Shown piece by piece: positions 25,931 to 34,588 of a stretch of DNA of 48,379 nucleotides. The translations under genes and the position numbers were made by a program. A model generated the notes under the pieces. The model was given only the letters and a program-made list of their open reading frames with translations, did not search any database and was not told the DNA's origin. The DNA is taken from NCBI GenBank assembly GCA_002900555.1, contig MUGD01000002.1, positions 1 through 48,379 of the forward strand, read 5' to 3'. The DNA comes from Thermoplasmata archaeon M9B2D. GTDB lineage: Archaea; Thermoplasmatota; E2; DHVEG-1. Numbering within the stretch: the first letter of the stretch is position 1; each line of letters starts with the position of its first letter.

Positions 25931-26791
25931 CTATTCCACCTCCCAGGTTCCGTTAGCATGAATCACCATGCTTGAACGTCGATCTGCCCAGCATTGCACC
26001 GAAATTCCGACAGGGAGACTTGCCGGATGTCGATGTGCTTTCTCTATATGTACGTCAAGAACCGTGGTTTTTCCTCCAAGTCCCATGGGACCGATACCGC
26101 TTCCATTTATTCTTTCAATTATTTCCTGTTCAATTGTAGAAATGGTCTGTTCTGGATGTCGTTTACCAACTGGTCTCAGAAGAGCGATTTTGGCAAGCTT
26201 CAGTGATATATCAGCACCACCACCAATACCAACACCGATGACCGTCGGTGGGCATGGACTCCCCCCTGCCTTCATCACCTCATCAACAATGAATTTCTTA
26301 ACACCCTCGATACCAACCCCTGGTTTCAACATCCCAAGTCGACTCATATTTTCACTGCCTCCCCCTTTTGGCAAGGCTGTTATTCTGATGTCGCTTCCAG
26401 GTAAAAGGTCCCAGGTGATGGAAGGGATATAATCACCGGTATTGTCACCATGGTTTTTCCCGGTAAATAGATCCACGGTGTTTGGTCGAAGAGGAATCTC
26501 TATGGTGGCTTTTTTCACAGCATCAAAAAGAATCCCCTTTATAGTTTTCAAGTATGGGGAATCAAACCCAGCAGTTATAAAAAACGTTTGAATACCCGTA
26601 TCCTGACACATTGGACGCCCAGATGTTTTTGCCAATTCAATATTTTTTAATATGGTCTCTATCTGTATTTTGGCGATACCTTCTTCACGATCATACGCCT
26701 GTTTGAGCGCTATAATGACATCCTTGGGTAATTCTGTTTCTGCCTTTTTTATTAATTCAATGATGCCGCTTTCAATGGCATTACTTTTCAT
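25931..26791 (-). CDS. class I fumarate hydratase, alpha subunit
   Basis: Fe-S subunit (286 aa). The three cluster cysteines are recognisable: MCQDTG, GSPCPPTVIGVGIGG and SVQCWADRR. GAGGTG lies 7 nt before the ATG. With the beta subunit it forms the oxygen-sensitive fumarase used by anaerobes. Convergent with dodecin. Confidence 0.94.
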   Translation of the reverse strand: MKSNAIESGIIELIKKAETELPKDVIIALKQAYDREEGIAKIQIETILKNIELAKTSGRPMCQDTGIQTFFITAGFDSPYLKTIKGILFDAVKKATIEIPLRPNTVDLFTGKNHGDNTGDYIPSITWDLLPGSDIRITALPKGGGSENMSRLGMLKPGVGIEGVKKFIVDEVMKAGGSPCPPTVIGVGIGGGADISLKLAKIALLRPVGKRHPEQTISTIEQEIIERINGSGIGPMGLGGKTTVLDVHIEKAHRHPASLPVGISVQCWADRRSSMVIHANGTWEVE

Positions 26792-26861
26792 CGGTATGCA
26801 CCTCGTTTATCGCACCCATTCATAAAAAGTGAAATGAAACTATGATGAGGAGGTATGTATG

Positions 26862-27224
26862 TTACAGCGTACTCCACATAAATGTCGGTGGTGTTCCCAT
26901 GGTGATGTAAACCGCTTTTTCATTTTTGATATTTCTTGCACGATGTTTCAATGAGGAAATATGCCAAAGAGTGTCTCCTTCATTTAGTTTGTACGATTTT
27001 TCACCTACCGTATATTCTATCTGTCCTTTAAGGACAATATGCATTTCTTCACCATCATGTTGGAACCATCGTGATTCCGCGTGAGGATCTAGTTCAGCGA
27101 TAATCGCCTCTATATGAGGTGATTTTACAATAAGTCGATACAGTTTTCCTGGTCTTTTTACTTCGCTTTTTTGTTCCCCTTTTTTTATTAGTATCGCGTC
27201 TTCCGTCATTGTTGCATCAGTCAT
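26862..27224 (-). CDS. single-domain cupin protein
   Basis: A 120-aa small beta-barrel protein. Seen: the cupin motif 1 region HDGEEMHIVLKG and motif 2 LNEGDTLWHISSLKHRARN, which together give His and Glu ligands for a metal. The function of such lone cupins is not predictable; sensing or binding of a small carboxylate is typical. A TATA-like box near 27243 would place the transcript start close to 27217, so the true start may be the ATG five codons in (27209). Confidence 0.8.
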   Translation of the reverse strand: MTDATMTEDAILIKKGEQKSEVKRPGKLYRLIVKSPHIEAIIAELDPHAESRWFQHDGEEMHIVLKGQIEYTVGEKSYKLNEGDTLWHISSLKHRARNIKNEKAVYITMGTPPTFMWSTL

Positions 27225-27303
27225 AGAAAAAGATATCGTTTAATAAACATTTTCCTAAATCATCAACATCGGTCGCACTGATTTGAAAAAATGTCTAGAA
27301 AAA

Positions 27304-27319
27304 AATCATTTAGATGATT
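27304..27319. promoter_or_regulatory. perfect inverted repeat AATCAT-TTAG-ATGATT upstream of the aldehyde dehydrogenase
   Basis: Six-base arms and a 4-base spacer, just upstream of a TATA-like GGTTTTAA (27328-27335). That TATA candidate is itself flanked by GAGAC/GTCTC arms (27320-27324 and 27335-27339). It lies between the divergent cupin and aldehyde dehydrogenase genes. An operator is possible; a chance occurrence in AT-rich DNA is not excluded. Confidence 0.35.
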
Positions 27320-27374
27320 GAGACGAGGTTTTAAGTCTCTTCATATGATTCCTTAACCAGTGACGTGATGACCT

Positions 27375-28751
27375 ATGGTCTTATACTCAATTGATCCTTC
27401 CACTGGCGAGACATTGAAAGTGTTCAAGGAATGGAACGCGAAAAAAATACAGGAGCAGGTGAAAAAAACTAGTCACGCCTTTGATTGTTGGAAGAACCTT
27501 CAATATTCTGATCGGGGAAAAATTCTTAGAAACGCGTCCCGAATTCTTAAAAAAAATAAACAAACATATGCACGACTCATCACTACTGAAATGGGTAAAC
27601 CTATCACCCAGGCGCAAACTGAAATTGAGAAATGTATCTGGGTCTGTGAGTATTATGCTAAATATGGGGAAAAATTACTAGAAAATGAATACATCCAAAC
27701 CGGTAAAAATACAAGTTATATCCGCTGTTCTCCCCTTGGTATTGTTCTTGCGGTAATGCCATGGAACTTTCCCTTCTGGCAGGTTTTTCGATGTGCGGCT
27801 CCTATTTTAATGGCTGGAAATGGAGTCCTCTTGAAGCATGCTTCAAATGTGCCTCAATGTGCACGTGCAATCGAGGAGGTCTTTCGAAATGCGGGGGCCC
27901 CTTCTCATACATTTCAAACGCTCCTAATTGGATCAAAGTCGGTCAAGAGAGTTCTAGCAGACAATCGTGTGGTTGCAGTGACTGTGACCGGTAGTGATAC
28001 CGCAGGTAGGTGTATTGCTGGACTGGCAGGGACGTATCTGAAAAAGGTTGTGTTAGAACTTGGTGGAAGCGATCCATTTATCGTCCTTGATGATGCGGAT
28101 ATCGACTATACGGTAAAACAAGCAGTCAAATCCCGAATGATTAACACTGGTCAAAGTTGTATCGCTGCAAAACGCTTCATCATCCACCAGAAAGTATTTC
28201 GAGAGTTCAGAGATGGTTTTACTGAAAAAGTAACAGAACTTTCAATTGGAGATCCTCACCATAGATCAACAGATATCGGTCCTCTTGCCCGAAAAGACAT
28301 CTTACGAAAAATTGATGCTCAAGTGAAAGCATCTGTTCGAAAAGGTGCTTGTGTTCTCGTTGGAGGGAAACGAGTACAAAATACGCCAGGTTATTATTAT
28401 TTACCGACTGTTCTTTCAAACATTCGTTCCGGAATGCCGCTGTATTCTGAGGAGACGTTCGGGCCAGTCGCTGCGTTAATAAAAGTACGAGATGAAAAAG
28501 AGGCAATACGAAAAGCAAATGATACCGTTTATGGCCTTGGCTCTAGCATCTGGACAAGAGATTTCGAAAAAGGCAAGCAGCTGATAAAAGAAATACAAGC
28601 TGGCTGTGTGTTCGTCAATGAAATCGTACACTCGGATCCCCGGCTTCCTTTTGGAGGAATCAAACATTCCGGATTTGGTCGTGAATTATCCTGGTATGGG
28701 ATGAAAGAATTCGTCAATGTTCAAACAATTTATGTGAAAAACCACTGGTGA
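27375..28751 (+). CDS. NAD(P)-dependent aldehyde dehydrogenase, succinate-semialdehyde type
   Basis: A 458-aa member of the Sad/GabD-like aldehyde dehydrogenase group. Seen: MPWNFPFWQ (cofactor region), VTVTGSDTAGR, catalytic Glu in LELGGSDPF, catalytic Cys in NTGQSCIAAKR, and SEETFGPVAAL. Length and N-terminus match the short Sad group, which oxidises succinate semialdehyde to succinate; that would join the nearby succinate enzymes. Exact substrate unproven. Divergent from the cupin gene. Confidence 0.88.
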   Translation: MVLYSIDPSTGETLKVFKEWNAKKIQEQVKKTSHAFDCWKNLQYSDRGKILRNASRILKKNKQTYARLITTEMGKPITQAQTEIEKCIWVCEYYAKYGEKLLENEYIQTGKNTSYIRCSPLGIVLAVMPWNFPFWQVFRCAAPILMAGNGVLLKHASNVPQCARAIEEVFRNAGAPSHTFQTLLIGSKSVKRVLADNRVVAVTVTGSDTAGRCIAGLAGTYLKKVVLELGGSDPFIVLDDADIDYTVKQAVKSRMINTGQSCIAAKRFIIHQKVFREFRDGFTEKVTELSIGDPHHRSTDIGPLARKDILRKIDAQVKASVRKGACVLVGGKRVQNTPGYYYLPTVLSNIRSGMPLYSEETFGPVAALIKVRDEKEAIRKANDTVYGLGSSIWTRDFEKGKQLIKEIQAGCVFVNEIVHSDPRLPFGGIKHSGFGRELSWYGMKEFVNVQTIYVKNHW

Positions 28752-28782
28752 TATCGGTTTTTGTGAAAATTATATTATCTGA

Positions 28783-30006
28783 TTACCTCTCTTGTTCCAG
28801 TTGATTGTAGGGTAAGAATTCTTTTCCTAAAAGCTCCCGTGCGATGATTATCCTCATGATATTCATTGTCCCTTCCGCACCAATGGAGTACGATCGAACA
28901 CCTCGGATGCCCATCTCAATATCGTATTCTTTTGTATATCCGGCAGCTCCAAGCCAATCTGCCACTTCGTTCATCACGCCAAACGCATGCTGCGGAGCAC
29001 TAAGCTTACATGTCGCAGCCGCCAAAGCAACCTCATGATGTGTCGTTGTTTTCTTTGTATACATCTGATCTAAAAGCCATGCTGCACGATATGTTAGGAG
29101 TTTATCGCCTTCTATTTTCACAAAATGTTCTGCGAAGGGAAATTGTATTCCTTCAAATGTTGCAAGAGGACGACCAAATGCCTTTCGGTTTTTAATATAA
29201 TCTGCTCCGAATTGTAGTGCTGCCTCAGAGGTGCCTACACAGGTGGCGCCAATAAGCACTCGCGCTGCAGAAAACCCTTCCATGGCGTAGTAAAACCCTC
29301 TATTGAGTTCCCCGATGAGGTTTTGCGCTGGTATCTCGACGTCCTCCATGACAAAGCCACCGGTCGAAATACCCATCCGCCCCATATCCTCCAAGAGGGT
29401 TGTTTTAACTCGGGGGTTTTCTTTTAGGGGAATCGCAAAGAATGAAAATCCCTTATGTCCCGTCTTTGGATTTGTTCGTGCAAGTGTCAGGTGAATACCA
29501 CCCCCTGTTCGAGATTCATTGACGCCACTGATAAACATCTTTTCGCCATTCACGACCCATTTGTCCTCTTTTTTTTCTGCCTTGGTTTTTAGTGCACCAA
29601 CGATATCAGAACCTCCTTCTGGTTCAGTGACTGCAATCCCGAGAAATGCATCCCCTGCAGTTACTTTTGGCAGATACTCTGCTTTTAATTCTGGTGTGCC
29701 GTATTGTTCAAAGATAAACCCCCATGCAGCTTCTACCAAATACAATACTGGTATGGCAAGGCTGATATCTGCACGTCCAAGTTCTTCTGCTGCGATACAC
29801 GCCATTGTCCAATCGATTCCTGCGCCTCCATATTCTTTTGAAACAGTTGGGGCAAGTAAACCTAGTGACGCCATTTCCTTAATGAGTGATTCTGGGATTT
29901 TCTTGTTTGTGTCAATCTCTCGGACCTTTGGCGTTATCTTTTTTTGGGCGAACTCCCGTACGGTTTTTCTCCAGAGTTTTTGTTCCTCGGTCCAGTGAAA
30001 ATCCAT
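28783..30006 (-). CDS. acyl-CoA dehydrogenase
   Basis: FAD flavoenzyme (407 aa) of the acyl-CoA dehydrogenase family: N-terminal helical domain, AVTEPEGGSD flavin/substrate region, KMFISG, GRPLATFEGIQF and a C-terminal GAEGT with the Glu at the catalytic-base position. No ETF genes are in the window. It starts immediately after the LarA stop, so the two are co-transcribed and coupled. The substrate chain length cannot be judged; glutaryl-CoA or short-chain forms are options. Confidence 0.92.
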   Translation of the reverse strand: MDFHWTEEQKLWRKTVREFAQKKITPKVREIDTNKKIPESLIKEMASLGLLAPTVSKEYGGAGIDWTMACIAAEELGRADISLAIPVLYLVEAAWGFIFEQYGTPELKAEYLPKVTAGDAFLGIAVTEPEGGSDIVGALKTKAEKKEDKWVVNGEKMFISGVNESRTGGGIHLTLARTNPKTGHKGFSFFAIPLKENPRVKTTLLEDMGRMGISTGGFVMEDVEIPAQNLIGELNRGFYYAMEGFSAARVLIGATCVGTSEAALQFGADYIKNRKAFGRPLATFEGIQFPFAEHFVKIEGDKLLTYRAAWLLDQMYTKKTTTHHEVALAAATCKLSAPQHAFGVMNEVADWLGAAGYTKEYDIEMGIRGVRSYSIGAEGTMNIMRIIIARELLGKEFLPYNQLEQER

Positions 30007-31266
30007 CTATGTCCCCCCATGGAGTACAGGGATAGTGAGGCTCCCAGAGGGCATGACAATGACATGTGGTTTTCTTCCTTTATATTGTATTATTTTTACT
30101 GCGTCATCTATTGCTTTTTGAATACTTTGGTAGGGTTTTAGCATAGCTTTCTTTACAATGTCATCAGGGAGATCAGTGACAGTCCACATTTGAGCATGCA
30201 CTCCGATTGCAGCCATTTTTGCCGCTTTATGATACCCTAGTTTATATTCATCACCAAGAATCTCTAAAACTCCTTGAGGAGTCTCTGCTTTGCAGAAAAG
30301 ATCAAGAAACGCATCTTCCCCAATACCCATACGACACTTCGAGATTAGAATAATAATACCATCCTCTTCTAAGGCTAACTTCCCATTATCCAATGCCTTC
30401 TGGGATTGATACAAATCAATATCCATCGGGTATGGCGCTATCGTAAGGACGATATTTCCTTTCTTTTGAAGTGGGACGCAGAATACTTTAGTGGCGAATT
30501 GAATAGCCATTTCAAACGATTTTAGGAGGTCACCACTTGTTGCAGCATAGATTTTATGATCACCAGTAAGCACTGTTTGTATTGAGAAAACATTGATATC
30601 TTTCAGGACGTTCATGGCATCAACCATATCTTCATGTACCGGGTTTCCTTTAAGTGCGAGCGAACAAGCGTTCTCACTTAACGCAAGCTTATGGTTCATT
30701 TCAATGGTTTTATACGATGCAACACCAGGGAGAAACGATTTTCTTCCTCCTGTGTATCCTGCAAAATAATGTGGTTCAACGCTACCGATGACCAGCACAT
30801 TCCTGCTCTCGGTAACCATCTTATTGATGTACATCTCGGTCCCATTCTTGGATTTTCCAAGATATATCATATCTGATTCCTTCCGGGCGTCATGCGCGTA
30901 GATGCGATCCTTAAACGGCTCATAAAAACGCCCGAAAATGTATTGATATTCCTCTTTTGTAGGGGCACGATGAACTCCAGTTGCTACAAGAAACTTCACC
31001 GCAGGATGCGAAGAAAGTAAAGGGTGGAGATATTCAAGGACTTTAGATGAAGGGGTCGGTCGTGTCGCGTCATTGACAATAACTAATAATCGTTCAGATT
31101 TTTTGATAAATTCATCAAACGTTTCTTTCCCGATAGGATGCTGTAAGGCATCCGTTATTATTCTCTTTTCGTCTTTACACTTTACTTTATTGGGACTGAG
31201 TATTTCATAGGGCGGGGGTATTTGAACTTTTATGGTTTCTGTGCCGTAGGGGACATCAACAATCAT
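30007..31266 (-). CDS. larA: LarA-family nickel-pincer racemase/epimerase
   Basis: A 419-aa LarA homologue (DUF2088). Characterised LarA racemises lactate with a covalently tethered nickel-pincer nucleotide. The equivalent residues are present: DATRPTP, ATGVHRAP (His), EPHYFAGYTGGRKS (His and the tethering Lys) and EMNHKL (Ni-ligand His). GGAGGGT precedes the ATG. No larB, larC or larE cofactor genes are in view. LarA homologues act on several 2-hydroxyacids; pairing with the GlcD-like enzyme (6388) suggests lactate, pairing with an acyl-CoA dehydrogenase suggests something else. Confidence 0.87.
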   Translation of the reverse strand: MIVDVPYGTETIKVQIPPPYEILSPNKVKCKDEKRIITDALQHPIGKETFDEFIKKSERLLVIVNDATRPTPSSKVLEYLHPLLSSHPAVKFLVATGVHRAPTKEEYQYIFGRFYEPFKDRIYAHDARKESDMIYLGKSKNGTEMYINKMVTESRNVLVIGSVEPHYFAGYTGGRKSFLPGVASYKTIEMNHKLALSENACSLALKGNPVHEDMVDAMNVLKDINVFSIQTVLTGDHKIYAATSGDLLKSFEMAIQFATKVFCVPLQKKGNIVLTIAPYPMDIDLYQSQKALDNGKLALEEDGIIILISKCRMGIGEDAFLDLFCKAETPQGVLEILGDEYKLGYHKAAKMAAIGVHAQMWTVTDLPDDIVKKAMLKPYQSIQKAIDDAVKIIQYKGRKPHVIVMPSGSLTIPVLHGGT

Positions 31267-31343
31267 GGGTGACCCTCCATTAGTAGGTATGAATACTCCC
31301 TTGATAAAAATAGGTGAGTATCAACTTTTGTCAATGACTATTC

Positions 31344-31353
31344 TATTTAAATA
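31344..31353 (+). promoter_or_regulatory. TATA box of the GlpA-like operon, leaderless start
   Basis: TATTTAAATA, centred about 27 bp upstream of the ATG at 31376. The predicted transcript starts at that codon, which argues against the ATG at 31358, and no Shine-Dalgarno is present. Confidence 0.6.
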
Positions 31354-31375
31354 ATGCATGGTTATTCTCCGTCAA

Positions 31376-32839
31376 ATGAAAAATTTTCAGGTCGCTATCA
31401 TTGGAGGAGGAGTCATTGGCTCTGCTCTTGCCTGGGAATTATCCCATTACAAAATTAATGTCGTTGTTTTTGAAATGGGAAGCGATGTTGCATCTGCAAC
31501 GAGTAAGGCAAATAGCGGTGTTATCCACAGTGGCATAAACTCGCCGCCATCGTCTCTCAAAGCTCGTTTTTGTGTCCAAGGAAACGTAATGTTTCAATTG
31601 CTAGCGACCGAACTTGGATTTCCATTGAAATGGACTGGAAAATATGTCATAGCAAAGAATGAAGATGAAATCAAAGAGCTGGAACGATTAAGAAAGATTG
31701 GGAATCTCAACAGCGTAGCTGGTTTGGAGATTCACGATGGATTGCTTGTAAAACGGAATGAACCAAACGTCTCTTGTATCGCTGGACTCTGGGTCCCGAC
31801 CGCAGGTATTGTTGCCCCATATGAATGTACGATTGCGCTTGCTGAGAATGCTGTAGAAAATGATGTTCGGTTTTTACTTGAAACTAAAGTGCTCTATTTG
31901 AAAAAAAAGTCAAGTTATTTTGTTTTAGGGACAAACAATGGAGAGTTTTTGGCAGATGTCGTCGTGAATGCCGCTGGATTGAACTGTCGAGAAATCGTTT
32001 CAATGATAGAAACCCCAGATTTCCAGATATACCCTTGCCGAGGAGAGTATCTTGTTTTAGATAAGACATATGGCTCATTGGTTCGATCAATGATATATCC
32101 GGTTCCGGTTAAGGAACTTGGTGTCCTTGGCGTGCATATCACCCCAACCATTGACGGGAACATTCTCCTGGGTCCCAGTGCAGAATTTCTCGATGATTTT
32201 TCTGATACCAGAACCACCAAAGAAATGATGAGCTTGTTATTACAAGAAGCACAAGAAATTATTCCAGCAATACACAAGAAAGCGGTCATCAATGCCTACG
32301 CTGGTGTTCGGTGTAAACTTGCATCCCAAAGAACTGGTGGATGGGCAGATTATCGGATTGAAGAAAGTAAAAACATCCCTGGTTTGATACATTTGCTTGG
32401 AATTGAATCACCTGGATTGACCGCAGCACCTGCTATCGCAAAAGAAGTGGCGCAGATGATTTCCCATTGGATAGATCTGAAGAAAAAAACCCATGTACGA
32501 ACACAAGCAGTACGAAGAAAACGTTTTTCTGAAATGTCATTAGACGAACGATCTGGTCTGATTCAAAGAGATGAACGATGGGGGAGGATTGTATGTCGTT
32601 GTGAACAGGTGACTGAAGCAGAAGTAATCGACGCTCTTTCAAACCCATTAAAAGCACAAACATTTTCTTCCGTGAAATATCGCTGTCGAGCAGGGATGGG
32701 CAGATGTCAGGGTGGCTTTTGCACACAGCATATCGTTCGTATTATGGAACAGCAGTTTCATACGGATGTAAGACAATTAAAGTTAAAATCCCCGAATTCA
32801 CATCTTTTCACTGGGCGGGTCCGGGAGGAGACGCAATGA
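31376..32839 (+). CDS. FAD-dependent oxidoreductase, GlpA/LhgO-like with C-terminal BFD [2Fe-2S] domain
   Basis: A 487-aa flavoprotein. The DAO fold starts with VAIIGGGVIGSALAWELS; NSGVIHSGI and PCRGEYLVLD match glycerol-3-phosphate dehydrogenase/L-2-hydroxyglutarate dehydrogenase relatives. The C-terminus has a BFD-like Cys pattern, CRCEQVTEAE then RCRAGMGRCQGGFC. In many anaerobes the same three-gene set (this, a second FAD protein, DUF1667) is annotated as anaerobic glycerol-3-phosphate dehydrogenase. The start at 31376 follows from the TATA position. Substrate glycerol-3-phosphate or 2-hydroxyglutarate; not decided. Confidence 0.88.
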   Translation: MKNFQVAIIGGGVIGSALAWELSHYKINVVVFEMGSDVASATSKANSGVIHSGINSPPSSLKARFCVQGNVMFQLLATELGFPLKWTGKYVIAKNEDEIKELERLRKIGNLNSVAGLEIHDGLLVKRNEPNVSCIAGLWVPTAGIVAPYECTIALAENAVENDVRFLLETKVLYLKKKSSYFVLGTNNGEFLADVVVNAAGLNCREIVSMIETPDFQIYPCRGEYLVLDKTYGSLVRSMIYPVPVKELGVLGVHITPTIDGNILLGPSAEFLDDFSDTRTTKEMMSLLLQEAQEIIPAIHKKAVINAYAGVRCKLASQRTGGWADYRIEESKNIPGLIHLLGIESPGLTAAPAIAKEVAQMISHWIDLKKKTHVRTQAVRRKRFSEMSLDERSGLIQRDERWGRIVCRCEQVTEAEVIDALSNPLKAQTFSSVKYRCRAGMGRCQGGFCTQHIVRIMEQQFHTDVRQLKLKSPNSHLFTGRVREETQ

Positions 32840-34098
32840 TTGAGCAGGACGCAGATGTTGTCGTGATTGGAGGGGGGCCTGCTGGACTCGCTGCTGCGGT
32901 TTCTGCGAAACAGCATGGAGCAAATCGTGTTTTTGTCCTGGATAGAAATCAATGGCTTGGTGGTATTCTGCCTCAGTGTATCCATGATGGATTTGGGGTA
33001 GAGGAATTTGGGATTTCGATGACCGGACCTGAATACGCGGAGAGATATATAGAGATGGTACAATCACAAAAGATTTTGTGTCTTACAGAAACCATGGTAT
33101 TACAATTTAATCAATCACTTGAAATCATCGCGGTGAACAAAAAAGGGATGTATAAATTGAAAACAAAAGCAATGATTCTTGCGACTGGATGTCGTGAGAA
33201 AACAAGGTGGCAGTCGATGATTCCAGGTTCTCGTCCTAGTGGTATTTATACTGCTGGTGTCGCCCAAGGATTAATCAATCTCTATAATATCATGCCTGGT
33301 AAAAAAATTGTTATCCTTGGATCTGGAGATGTCGGGTTGATTATTGCACGACGACTGAAATTTGAAGGTGCACACGTTATGGGGGTTGTAGAACTTCTCC
33401 CCTTTGCAAGCGGTTTACCTCGCAATATTGTTCAGTGCCTAGATGATTTTGAAATCCCGTTGTATCTCAACCAAACCGTCACTTCCATAGCGGGAAAGGA
33501 ACGATTGGAGGGGGTAACAATCCAACAAGTTGATGATACAATGGCTCCCATTCCGGGAACTGAAAGGCAGATTGCTTGCGACACGCTTCTTCTCTCCCTT
33601 GGTCTTATTCCGGAAAATGAGCTTGCGAAAACTACCGGGGTTGAAATTGATGATCATACTGGCGGACCGATTGTCGATGAACGATTGGAAACAACGATTC
33701 CTGGAGTGTTTGCGTGTGGGAATTGCCTTCAGGTGTATGATACTGTGGATATGCTTTCTTTTGATGCAAAGAAAACCGGAGAATATGCTGCAGAATATTC
33801 ATTACAAAAACAGTCTATCCAACAAGACAGTAAAAAAGGGTTGACTGTCCATGCTGGGTGTGGTGTGCGATATGTTGTTCCTCAACGAATATCCATATCT
33901 GGCACTGTTCATTTTACGTTACGAGCTGATGCACCACGAGGCATCAGTATATTGCGGTTGACGGTAGGAAAAAAAGAACTGTTGAAGAAAAAACTACTTG
34001 GCGTCAATCCGGTAAGCATGATTCGTATTGATGCACATATCTCTACAGAGATTCTTCAGACCAATGACCAAGTGGAGGTGACTATCAGTGACACATGA
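32836..34098 (+). CDS. FAD/NAD(P)-dependent oxidoreductase, second subunit of the GlpA-like set
   Basis: A 420-aa pyridine-nucleotide-disulfide-oxidoreductase-type protein: FAD motif VVVIGGGPAGLAAA, a central NAD motif VILGSGDVGLIIARRL and a C-terminal GVFACGNCLQVYD FAD motif. The redox-active CxxxxC of disulfide reductases is absent: ILPQCIHDG is the family's equivalent. ATGA overlap with the preceding gene and GGGAGGAG upstream support the start; a longer in-frame extension inside the upstream gene is rejected. It probably passes electrons from the BFD subunit to NAD(P) or the reverse. Confidence 0.88.
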   Translation: MIEQDADVVVIGGGPAGLAAAVSAKQHGANRVFVLDRNQWLGGILPQCIHDGFGVEEFGISMTGPEYAERYIEMVQSQKILCLTETMVLQFNQSLEIIAVNKKGMYKLKTKAMILATGCREKTRWQSMIPGSRPSGIYTAGVAQGLINLYNIMPGKKIVILGSGDVGLIIARRLKFEGAHVMGVVELLPFASGLPRNIVQCLDDFEIPLYLNQTVTSIAGKERLEGVTIQQVDDTMAPIPGTERQIACDTLLLSLGLIPENELAKTTGVEIDDHTGGPIVDERLETTIPGVFACGNCLQVYDTVDMLSFDAKKTGEYAAEYSLQKQSIQQDSKKGLTVHAGCGVRYVVPQRISISGTVHFTLRADAPRGISILRLTVGKKELLKKKLLGVNPVSMIRIDAHISTEILQTNDQVEVTISDT

Positions 34099-34483
34099 AA
34101 AAGAGATTACATGCACTGTCTGTCCGATTGGGTGTAAAATAATCATTGGAAAACAAGGAGAACGACTAGTTGTTTTAAATGGAAATAAATGTAAAAAAGG
34201 TATTGAATACGCAAGAAATGAAGTCTTTGACCCACGACGAATGGTGGCCTCCTCGATACGTGTCAAGGGTGGAGAATGGCCCCTTGTTAGCGTAAAAAGT
34301 ACACATCCGATTCCAAAAGATAAAATATTTACCGTATTAGAGGAGGTACACAAAACGACATTAAAAGCTCCAGTTAAATCTCATCAAGTTATCATTAAAA
34401 ACGTTGCAAATACTGGGATTGATATTATCACAACAAAAACAGTACATTCATTGAAAAAACAAAAAATTTTTTATAAAATATAA
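34088..34483 (+). CDS. DUF1667 small Cys-rich subunit
   Basis: A 131-aa protein of the DUF1667 family, the usual third gene of this oxidoreductase set. Seen: CTVCPIGC near the N-terminus and a later NKCKKGIEYA, giving four cysteines suited to an Fe-S cluster, then RRMVASSIRVKGG. The start is GTG at 34088: GGAGGTG lies 7 nt upstream, and the ATG at 34095 is out of frame. It overlaps the previous gene by 11 bp. Confidence 0.87.
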   Translation: MTHEKEITCTVCPIGCKIIIGKQGERLVVLNGNKCKKGIEYARNEVFDPRRMVASSIRVKGGEWPLVSVKSTHPIPKDKIFTVLEEVHKTTLKAPVKSHQVIIKNVANTGIDIITTKTVHSLKKQKIFYKI

Positions 34484-34524
34484 TAGATATAAATACGTTT
34501 TATCGCACTAAAATTTTACAAAAT

Positions 34525-34532
34525 TATTTATA
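34525..34532 (+). promoter_or_regulatory. TATA box upstream of the Lrp-type effector protein
   Basis: TATTTATA, about 60 bp before the ATG, predicting a leader of about 30 nt that includes GGAGG. It separates this gene from the DUF1667 operon. Confidence 0.5.
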
Positions 34533-34588
34533 CTACCTCCTATTTCGGTCTTTTACCAGATAATTAACTAAATTTGGAGGAATATTCT

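Noticed and set aside
25968..26432. Plus-strand 154-codon frame
   Set aside because: Antisense shadow of the fumarase alpha gene, whose cluster cysteines and operon context are clear.
29519..29998. Plus-strand 159-codon Ser-rich frame
   Set aside because: Antisense shadow of the acyl-CoA dehydrogenase gene.
32704..32835. N-terminal extension of the second FAD oxidoreductase into its upstream gene
   Set aside because: It overlaps the BFD domain in another frame; GGGAGGAG and ATGA overlap mark the start at 32836.
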